Shown in pieces: positions 1-5,522 of a stretch of DNA of 5,522 bases. The notes beneath the pieces were generated by a model that saw only the letters and a list, made by a program, of their open reading frames with translations, searched no databases and had not been told where the DNA came from. The translations under genes and the position numbers were made by a program. Every line of letters begins with the position of its first letter. The first letter of the stretch is position 1. The stretch is from Geobacter sp. UBA6802 (GTDB taxonomy: Bacteria; Desulfobacterota; Desulfuromonadia; Geobacterales; Pseudopelobacteraceae), in contig DKFG01000049.1 in the NCBI GenBank assembly GCA_002452325.1, positions 1,051 to 6,572 on the forward strand. Reading direction: 5' to 3'.

Positions 1-892
1 GTTTTTCCACCTCATGGAACAGGAAACGGCTGAAACGGATCACATACCAGGTGCAGACCGTGATCACCAGAATGAAAAACACGTTGGGCAGATAGGCGGT
101 CACCCCCTGCCAGACCTTGACCACCGGCGCCTCAATGTAGCCGAACAGACGGGCCGCCACCCCTTCGGTCATCGGGAAGAAGCTTAAAACCAGCGGAATG
201 TAAAGGTACAACAGGCCCAGCATCAGCACCAACCGGATAAAACGGACACTGGACAGGAGCAAGGCCGTCATCTGGTCTTCATGCAGCAGTTCGATGCTCT
301 GAAAACGGAGGGTACGGATGTAGGTCCCTTTACAGGCGGTGATTTTAGCCTGCAGCCAGGGGAACGCCCGTTTAATACCCAGCAGCAGCAGCACCAGCAC
401 TGCCGTAACCCCCAGGGCCTGGGCCAGATCGATCAGCAGGCTTTTGACACTGCGCTCCGAGCGAAACGTGATCAGAGCGTTCCTGATCGCGTCGGCATGT
501 TCACGGGCCAGCTCCTGACGGGACTTGCCGGCTACCTTGGCATCGGCCTCGGTCACGGTCATCAGCACCCGGTCCTGCAGCACGATATCGCTGGTGGTCT
601 CTGCCTCCACCACCGCTATCTTGTCAACCGGCAGCAGGCGATCACGGCTGACCTTGTCAAGTCGACCCGAGATAGCCCTGGCCCGTTCCCGTGGAGTAAA
701 GGAGAGCACCCCGACCGAGACCGTCAGGATCGGCTTGTTGTCCAGCAGCACCGGTTCTTCAGCCAACGGCTGTACTACCGGGGCCGGCTCAGGTGCTGCA
801 GCAGTTTTGGACTTCTTGGGGGCGGCGCTGCTGACAACCGCTGATGTCAGCAGCAGTATGAGGGTGGTTGTCAGTATTCGGCAGATCTGCAT
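1..892 (-). CDS. MscS-family mechanosensitive channel-like protein, N-terminal part (partial)
   Basis: The window holds the first 297 codons; the frame stays open to the left edge, so the 3' part is missing. Residues 1-23 look like a Sec signal peptide: C4/R5, a hydrophobic core ILTTTLILLLTSAVV, then SSA-A as a plausible signal peptidase I site. A Pro/Ala-rich linker (25-47) precedes a soluble, presumably periplasmic domain (about 53-150) containing GVLSFTPRERARAISGRL (61-78). That stretch resembles the pre-channel region of large MscS-family proteins, as does VTEADA at 113-118. Hydrophobic helices follow at about 152-173, 212-239 and 267-286, with basic residues between them. The conserved MscS pore helix and beta domain would lie beyond the window, so the channel assignment is by family resemblance only. 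Such proteins release solutes when the membrane is stretched by hypo-osmotic shock. The start at 892 is supported by the ribosome-binding site at 897-906. It is probably the last or a late gene of the operon. Confidence 0.75.
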   Translation of the reverse strand, partial: MQICRILTTTLILLLTSAVVSSAAPKKSKTAAAPEPAPVVQPLAEEPVLLDNKPILTVSVGVLSFTPRERARAISGRLDKVSRDRLLPVDKIAVVEAETTSDIVLQDRVLMTVTEADAKVAGKSRQELAREHADAIRNALITFRSERSVKSLLIDLAQALGVTAVLVLLLLGIKRAFPWLQAKITACKGTYIRTLRFQSIELLHEDQMTALLLSSVRFIRLVLMLGLLYLYIPLVLSFFPMTEGVAARLFGYIEAPVVKVWQGVTAYLPNVFFILVITVCTWYVIRFSRFLFHEVEK

Positions 893-896
893 GATG

Positions 897-906
897 CTTC
901 CTTTCC
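897..906 (-). promoter_or_regulatory. Ribosome-binding site of the MscS-like gene
   Basis: GGAAAGGAAG on the minus strand lies 4 nt before the ATG at 892, with its AGGA core 6 nt away. It sits in the 27-nt gap after the stop of the CBS/DUF294 gene. It fixes the start of a gene whose end is not in the window and argues for independent translation initiation within a shared transcript. Confidence 0.75.
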
Positions 907-919
907 TTGACGGCTCGGT

Positions 920-2356
920 TCAGATCAGCTGCCCCAGACGAAATTTCAGCTTGAGGGTCTCCTGAAATCCCCGCACCCGCTCCAGGGCCACCTGCAGACG
1001 GGTCTGCTCCATGGTGTTCAGGCGGTCATGGGCAACCCGGTTATCCGGCGCACGCCCTTCACGCAGGGCCTCCACCTGACTCTTCAACCGGAAAAAGACC
1101 AGGGCGTGAAAGGCCGCCAGCAGGTCCTCCCCCTCCCGGTGATCCAGCACCTTGGCCTCCATCAGCCAGTATAGCCGCTCTGCAGTGCCGCCCCCCTGCA
1201 CCCCTTCATACAGGGCCAGCAGCTTGACCCCCTCGGTAATACTGAAGATACCTGCCTTTTTCAGGTCAAGCTGTCCCTTGTACTCCCCCTTCTCGGTCTG
1301 GATTCGGCCAAACCAGCCAAGCGGCACGCGAAACCGCAGCAGGTTGCTGAGCATATGTCCCATATAAGTGTCGTTCTGCTTGAGGCAGCCGGTGATATGG
1401 TGACGCAGCTCCTGCTCCAGCGCAGGATCACCGATCAGGGCCCGCAGGTCAGCCACCATCCCCATCTTAAGGATATGCTCCGGGGTGGGGGTGCCTACCC
1501 AGCTGTCAAGCGTCTTTTTCCAGCCGGACAGCGGCAGCCGCCAGACCGCATTGTTGGCCATGATACCGCCGTTACAGGGTGGAATACCGATTTCGATGAT
1601 CGACCGGATCAGCTCCTCGGAAAAGGCGATCAGTTGCTGAATCTCGGTCGGCGTAAGATCGTCGGCATAGACCAGGGCGTTATCCTGGTCGGTGGTCAGG
1701 GTCTGCTCTCCCCTCCCCTCGCTGCCCAGCACCAGAAAGGCAAAACGGTCGGTCATACCGCTAAACGGTCCGCTGCGCAGAATCTCGATCAACCGGACCA
1801 GGATCTGATCATTCAAATGGGCGATCATACGCACCAGCTCCCGTATCGGCACACCGGTTCCGATCAGGTGCGTTACCAACCGCTGCACCTCCTGGTGCAG
1901 CTTCTGCAAATCGGCAACGGTGGCGGCCTCTTCAATCCTGCGCACCAGCCCCTGGGGCGAGTTGGCCTGCAACCGCAAGATATCCGAATCGGTAATGATA
2001 CCCACCAGACCACAGCCGTTGCCGGTTACCACGATCCGGTGGATGCCGTACCGCGATATCCGGTGCAGGGCCTCAAACAGGAACTCCTGCTCCCCAATCG
2101 TGATCAACGGGCTGGTCATAATCGCAGCCACGGTCAGCTGATTGGGATCAGCCCCCTTGGCCACCACCTTGTTGCGCAGGTCACGATCAGTAATGATCCC
2201 CACCGGTTTGCCCGCCTCACAGACCACCAGACTGGAGATCCGATGCTCACTCATCTGCCTGGCCGCATCAACCAGCCGCTCCTGCGGACGGCAGGTCGCC
2301 ACATTACGGCGGCAGTAACGGCCCACCGGCTGAAACAGGTAATTCAGATCGTACAT
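920..2356 (-). CDS. CBS-pair / DUF294 nucleotidyltransferase-like protein
   Basis: This 478-residue protein has no signal peptide or membrane segment and is probably cytoplasmic. Two CBS motifs occupy about 14-67 and 78-131, each ending in a GIITDxD motif (53-58 and 119-124); CBS pairs usually bind adenine nucleotides. The DUF294 domain follows at about 155-292, with a complete nucleotidyltransferase signature: G211-S212, then E217, T221, and the metal-binding pair D223 and D225 in TTDQDNAL. This resembles the GlnD/GlnE (PII-uridylyl/adenylyl transferase) fold. DUF294_C, a helical putative substrate-binding domain, covers about 326-470. Many relatives begin with a Crp-like cyclic-nucleotide-binding domain; here it is absent, and an in-frame stop just upstream excludes an N-terminal extension. 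The start has a good ribosome-binding site. It lies 23 nt after the antiporter gene and 27 nt before the MscS-like gene. The intact active site suggests nucleotidyl transfer to a protein or small molecule, but the target is unknown. Confidence 0.9.
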   Translation of the reverse strand: MYDLNYLFQPVGRYCRRNVATCRPQERLVDAARQMSEHRISSLVVCEAGKPVGIITDRDLRNKVVAKGADPNQLTVAAIMTSPLITIGEQEFLFEALHRISRYGIHRIVVTGNGCGLVGIITDSDILRLQANSPQGLVRRIEEAATVADLQKLHQEVQRLVTHLIGTGVPIRELVRMIAHLNDQILVRLIEILRSGPFSGMTDRFAFLVLGSEGRGEQTLTTDQDNALVYADDLTPTEIQQLIAFSEELIRSIIEIGIPPCNGGIMANNAVWRLPLSGWKKTLDSWVGTPTPEHILKMGMVADLRALIGDPALEQELRHHITGCLKQNDTYMGHMLSNLLRFRVPLGWFGRIQTEKGEYKGQLDLKKAGIFSITEGVKLLALYEGVQGGGTAERLYWLMEAKVLDHREGEDLLAAFHALVFFRLKSQVEALREGRAPDNRVAHDRLNTMEQTRLQVALERVRGFQETLKLKFRLGQLI

Positions 2357-2360
2357 AAAG

Positions 2361-2370
2361 CACCTCTCTT
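2361..2370 (-). promoter_or_regulatory. Ribosome-binding site of the CBS/DUF294 gene
   Basis: AAGAGAGGTG on the minus strand matches the 16S anti-Shine-Dalgarno well and lies 4 nt before the ATG at 2356. It decides the start of a protein that lacks the N-terminal domain many relatives have. The 23-nt gap that contains it shows no room for a promoter or terminator. Confidence 0.75.
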
Positions 2371-2379
2371 GACATATGG

Positions 2380-4680
2380 TTACTGCTCAACGACACCTGC
2401 ATCGGCTACGTCCCCCTGGGCCAGCAACTGTTTCAGCGGATCAACCTGATCCAGTGTACCCAGCACCAGCAGCTCATCACCGGCAAAGACCTGCTCCTTA
2501 CCGGAAGGATTGATGATTTTCTGTCCGTTGCGTGCGATTCCTACTACCAGCACCCCGGTATGGTGCGGAATCTGCAGCTCTGCCAGGGTTGCACCGCTGC
2601 GGGAACCAAACGGCATCAGCACCGTTTCCAGACGTGCTGCATCAAAATGTACCGCACTTTCCGATTCGTGCAACCTGCCCAGCGCCATCTGCAGCGCCTC
2701 GATCTGCTCCCTGGCCCCCACCAGCAGCAGCCGGTCGCCACTATAGAGGGTCGTGGACGGCCGGGGGTTGATGATGGTGTGACCATGACGTCCTAACTCC
2801 ACCACCGAACAGCCGTAGCGGCTGCGGATGGCCAGTTCGGCAATGCTGCTGCCGGAACAGGCGGCATGCTCCGGAATGACCAGCTCCTGCAGGTTGATGC
2901 CCCAGTCAAGGGACCGCTCTTCCCACTGCAGCAGGCGTTGCTGGGCCGGCGGCAGGCTTGCCGTAAAGACATCCTTGAGTGAGTGGTGCCACTTGCTGTG
3001 CAGATAGATCAGACGCCGGGAGAATACCAGCAGCACCAGTACCAGCACCACCACGATGACCAGCCAGATACCGTAGGGCAGCGACGCCAGCGGCACGATG
3101 CTTGACAGCCAGTAGGCAATCACCACGGCACTGAACAGCCTGAAGCCGTTTTCAACCACAGAACCGGGAAGATTCATCCGGGTGTAGGCCCGCTCGGCAA
3201 TGATCAGGGCCAGCACCGTGATATTACGCCAGATGGCAAAGAGCGGGATCAGTACCACCAGACCCAGTACCGACCAGAAGAGGATCTGCAGGGTCAGCGG
3301 CGTCAGCGCCTCTGCCAGTGCACTCCGCTGCACCAACACCAAAAACGTCTGCGAAAACAGGATCATACCGGTAACAAACAGCGCCTCCAGGGCGATCTGC
3401 AGCACCTGTTTCTTGCTGAGCTGCCACCAGAGCTGGTTACTGCCCAGATCGGCAAACTGGGCCAGCCAGTTGTGATACATGGCCAGGCCGCGATTGACCC
3501 AGGCCGGTTCGTTCTGCTCAATCCAGACCAGGAAAGGTTCGGCATGGCGATTGATCAGGGGCGACACCAGTACGGTCAGGATCGAGACCCCCACCGCAAT
3601 CGGGTAGAACTCCGGCGGCAACACCTGCTTACTCACCCCCAGCTGTGCAATCACAAAGGTAAATTCGCCCAGCGGCATCAGCAGCAGACCGGCCCGGCGG
3701 GCAACATGGGGCGGTGTCCCCACCAGGATCAGGGCAAAGCCGGTTGCAAGGGAGCGGGCCAGCAGGGTAAACAGTCCCAGGGCCAGGATCCAGGGCCAGA
3801 CATCCAGCATCAGCTGCACTTCGATCATCATGCCGATGGAGACAAAAAATACACTGCTGAACAGATCCCGCATGCCGCTAAAAGACCTTTCAACCCCGCC
3901 TTTCTGCGGCATCTCAGCCACAATGGCCCCCAGCAGATAGGCCCCCAGGGCCAGTGAATACCCGGCTTTGACCGCCAGCAGCGCCATCAGGAACAGCACC
4001 CCTGCCACCACGATGGTCTGCAGTTCAGGGTCAGCCCTGGTCTCCATCTTGCGCAGCAGACGCGGAACAAAATGAAGTCCGGTCATCACCAGCAGCACCA
4101 CAAAGGCGCTCAGACCGGCCAGCAGACCGGCCACTCCGCCGCTGTCGGAACCGCTTTCAAGGCTGTAGCTGCCCAGCACGGTCAACATCACCACCGCCAC
4201 CACGTCTTCCAGCACCGTAATCGCCAGGGCCGATTGACCAGGGCGCTCCCGTCCCAGCTTCATATCCTGGATCATCTTGGCGATTACCGCAGAACTGGAG
4301 ACCATGAACAGCCCGGCCACAAAAAGCGTCTTGGTGGGGGCCCACCCCAGCGCCGCACCCAGCAACTGGGTCAGGTTCAGCACAAAGAAGGCGCCCAGGG
4401 CAGTGGACAGCAGGGTCGGCACCCCCAGTTTCTGCAGCTTGGTGAGGCTTAACCCCAGACCGATACCAAACATCAGAAACACCAGCCCCAGCTGTGAAAG
4501 GGTCTCGATCCGCTGCACATCCAGCACAAAAGAGAAGGGTGGTGTATGGGGACCGATGATGATTCCGGCCACCAGATAGCCCACAATCACCGACAGCCCA
4601 AACCGCTTGCAGAGCAGACCGGCAAAACCGGCCACCAGCAGCACAATGGCCAGATCCTGAATCAGGGTGATGCTATCCAT
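2380..4680 (-). CDS. Kef-type (CPA2) cation:proton antiporter with tandem RCK_C domains
   Basis: This 766-residue inner-membrane protein is likely to exchange K+ (or Na+) for protons. Residues 1-385 form the Na_H_Exchanger domain: a string of hydrophobic helices with conserved patches including GYLVAGIIIGP (34-44), MFGIGL (70-75), SSSAVIAK (128-135), the ion-site LEDVVAV (157-163, acidic E158/D159) and FFVSIGMMI (278-286). Residues about 425-560 hold roughly four further hydrophobic segments. Two RCK_C (TrkA_C) domains follow at about 590-670 and 683-757. There is no GxGxxG Rossmann (RCK_N/KTN) domain, so it differs from E. coli KefB/KefC, which are gated by glutathione through KTN. The ATG at 4680 is chosen because the helix-rich N-terminus begins there and it overlaps the otsB stop (ATGGATAG), with GGCGGG just upstream. 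The open frame continues to 4863, but that extension is antiporter-unlike sequence inside otsB. The transported ion cannot be read from sequence. Confidence 0.9.
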   Translation of the reverse strand: MDSITLIQDLAIVLLVAGFAGLLCKRFGLSVIVGYLVAGIIIGPHTPPFSFVLDVQRIETLSQLGLVFLMFGIGLGLSLTKLQKLGVPTLLSTALGAFFVLNLTQLLGAALGWAPTKTLFVAGLFMVSSSAVIAKMIQDMKLGRERPGQSALAITVLEDVVAVVMLTVLGSYSLESGSDSGGVAGLLAGLSAFVVLLVMTGLHFVPRLLRKMETRADPELQTIVVAGVLFLMALLAVKAGYSLALGAYLLGAIVAEMPQKGGVERSFSGMRDLFSSVFFVSIGMMIEVQLMLDVWPWILALGLFTLLARSLATGFALILVGTPPHVARRAGLLLMPLGEFTFVIAQLGVSKQVLPPEFYPIAVGVSILTVLVSPLINRHAEPFLVWIEQNEPAWVNRGLAMYHNWLAQFADLGSNQLWWQLSKKQVLQIALEALFVTGMILFSQTFLVLVQRSALAEALTPLTLQILFWSVLGLVVLIPLFAIWRNITVLALIIAERAYTRMNLPGSVVENGFRLFSAVVIAYWLSSIVPLASLPYGIWLVIVVVLVLVLLVFSRRLIYLHSKWHHSLKDVFTASLPPAQQRLLQWEERSLDWGINLQELVIPEHAACSGSSIAELAIRSRYGCSVVELGRHGHTIINPRPSTTLYSGDRLLLVGAREQIEALQMALGRLHESESAVHFDAARLETVLMPFGSRSGATLAELQIPHHTGVLVVGIARNGQKIINPSGKEQVFAGDELLVLGTLDQVDPLKQLLAQGDVADAGVVEQ

Positions 4681-5455
4681 GTTTCCCGCCCGGCATAACC
4701 GCCGCACTCCGTAGCAGCAGCTGTGCCAGCAGATCGACCATTCGGGTCTGGTCCTGCAGAAAATACCGTGCTGCCGTGCTCCGTCCGGTACCGACACAGA
4801 CCGACAGTATCCGCGGATCAGCCAGTCGGAAGACATCCTCGTCAGTCTCATCATCCCCCACAAACAGGGCTGTTGCTGCTCCGCTGTGCTCCATCAGCCG
4901 CAGCAGCGCATCACCTTTGTGCGGAACCCCAAGGGGCACCAGATTTTCAACATACTTGCCCCCCACGTAGCGCGGTTGCGGCTGCAGCTGGGCAATGGCC
5001 TCAAGCAGGGCCTGGTGGGCCGCAGCCGGATCGGCAGCATGGCGATAGTGCAGCGACAGTGACCCGGCCTTCGGCTCAAAGAGCAGTTCCGGGATGATCG
5101 ATGAAGGCAGCAGTCGGTGCAGTTCGCTGGCCCAATGATCAATCAGCACTCGCAGTTCAGTCAGGTTGACGCTGCTGTCCGGCAACCCTTCAAGGCCGTG
5201 GTTACCCACCAGGTAACGCGGCATAAAGCCCAAGCGCTGCCGGGCATCGTCGCAGCCGCGACCGGTGATCACCGCCACCGGCGCCAGGCTGCAGAGCTGC
5301 TGCATGGCCTGCCGAACCGCTGCAGGCAGCGCCACGGCAGCCGGATCGTCGATGATCGGCGCCAGGGTGCCGTCCAGATCAAAGGCGCAGAGGGTCTGCG
5401 GTGTGATAAAGGAACGCAGAACCGACAGCCCCGGCGGGCTGAGGATGTCGATCAT
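4673..5455 (-). CDS. otsB: Trehalose-6-phosphate phosphatase (HAD superfamily)
   Basis: This 260-residue cytoplasmic enzyme should remove phosphate from trehalose-6-phosphate, the second step of the OtsA/OtsB route to the compatible solute trehalose. HAD motifs are all present. Motif I is FDLDGTLAP, with D26 the likely nucleophile and D28 the general acid/base. Motif II is ITGR with T64. The motif III lysine is K180 in VPHKGDAL. Motif IV is GDDETDEDVF at 200-209, which binds Mg2+. GNHGLE at 84-89 and the EPKAGSLSLHYR stretch at 127-138 are typical of the trehalose-phosphatase cap and substrate site. The length is normal for bacterial OtsB. The chosen ATG lies in the ATGA overlap with the upstream stop, with only a weak purine-rich stretch (GGACGG) before it, so translation is probably coupled to the upstream gene. 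The 3' end overlaps the antiporter start by 8 nt. The family call is secure; the substrate is inferred from motifs and neighbours. Confidence 0.93.
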   Translation of the reverse strand: MIDILSPPGLSVLRSFITPQTLCAFDLDGTLAPIIDDPAAVALPAAVRQAMQQLCSLAPVAVITGRGCDDARQRLGFMPRYLVGNHGLEGLPDSSVNLTELRVLIDHWASELHRLLPSSIIPELLFEPKAGSLSLHYRHAADPAAAHQALLEAIAQLQPQPRYVGGKYVENLVPLGVPHKGDALLRLMEHSGAATALFVGDDETDEDVFRLADPRILSVCVGTGRSTAARYFLQDQTRMVDLLAQLLLRSAAVMPGGKHG

Positions 5456-5522
5456 GACGTCCGTCCGATCCGGGCAGCCAGCCGCTCACGCTGACGCACC
5501 CTGGCCGCATCCAGCAGCATCC
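5452..5522 (-). CDS. otsA: C-terminal end of probable trehalose-6-phosphate synthase (partial)
   Basis: Only the last 22 codons and the TGA stop are in the window; the rest lies beyond the right edge. The visible tail reads MLLDAARVRQRERLAARIGR plus TS, an Arg-rich amphipathic helix. OtsA proteins that synthesise trehalose-6-phosphate from UDP-glucose and glucose-6-phosphate often end in a helix of this kind, after a short motif that would lie upstream of the visible part. The stop codon shares bases with the otsB start (ATGA, 4-nt overlap), the arrangement expected for an otsA-otsB pair. The assignment rests mostly on this context and on remembered family style, because no catalytic residue is visible. 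Another short C-terminus feeding into otsB, such as a glycosidase or a regulator, cannot be excluded. Confidence 0.6.
   Translation of the reverse strand, partial: MLLDAARVRQRERLAARIGRTS

Noticed and set aside
377..403. A CAG/CAC-rich run that looks like a microsatellite
   Set aside because: On the coding strand it is a string of CTG/GTG codons for a Leu/Val membrane helix of the MscS-like protein, so codon bias explains it.
893..919. Possible terminator or promoter between the CBS/DUF294 and MscS-like genes
   Set aside because: The 27-nt gap has no GC-rich hairpin followed by T residues and is mostly taken up by the ribosome-binding site.
281..965. Two overlapping plus-strand open frames (281-844 and 525-965)
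   Set aside because: Both are antisense to the MscS-like gene, whose minus-strand translation has a signal peptide, membrane helices and a good ribosome-binding site. The plus-strand products are low-complexity and featureless.
1355..2449. A 364-codon open frame on the plus strand antisense to the CBS/DUF294 gene
   Set aside because: Its translation is rich in Gln, His, Arg and Pro with no domain, and it lies opposite a gene with clear conserved motifs. Long antisense frames are expected in GC-rich coding DNA.
3472..4452. Plus-strand open frames antisense to the antiporter (3472-3957 and 4072-4452)
   Set aside because: Their products are extremely rich in Gln, His and Gly, the reverse-complement signature of Leu/Ala/Val-rich membrane helices.
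4681..4863. A 61-codon upstream extension of the antiporter frame
   Set aside because: It lies wholly within otsB in another frame, has Arg/Cys-rich non-membrane sequence, and would give a 191-nt overlap. The ATG at 4680 begins directly with the family's first helix.

Overview
The window fits a Gram-negative, GC-rich bacterium, most likely of the Geobacter/Desulfuromonadia type. This is judged from gene content, protein style and the kinds of family present; no database comparison was possible. All supported genes lie on the minus strand and read from high to low coordinates. There is no RNA gene, mobile element, CRISPR array or recognisable terminator, and no intergenic gap exceeds 27 bases. 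Both window ends cut through genes.

In transcription order: (1) 5522-5452, the last 22 codons of a gene that is probably otsA (trehalose-6-phosphate synthase); (2) 5455-4673, otsB (trehalose-6-phosphate phosphatase), starting inside the stop codon of the previous gene (ATGA); (3) 4680-2380, a Kef-type cation:proton antiporter with an extra membrane module and two C-terminal RCK_C (TrkA_C) domains, starting 8 nt before the end of otsB; (4) 2356-920, a soluble protein with a CBS pair, a DUF294 nucleotidyltransferase-like domain and a DUF294_C domain; (5) 892-1, the N-terminal 297 residues of a secreted-then-membrane protein resembling large MscS-family mechanosensitive channels, whose pore domain lies beyond the window.

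The tight spacing (4-nt overlap, 8-nt overlap, 23-nt gap, 27-nt gap) and shared strand indicate one polycistronic unit whose promoter lies upstream of position 5522. The combination makes sense as an osmotic-stress cassette: synthesis of the compatible solute trehalose (OtsA/OtsB), controlled cation efflux (Kef-like antiporter), emergency solute release on hypo-osmotic shock (MscS-like channel), and a nucleotide-sensing CBS/DUF294 protein that could tune one of the transporters. The individual families are known. What deserves a second look is their co-operonic arrangement and the unusual domain composition of the antiporter and the CBS/DUF294 protein.
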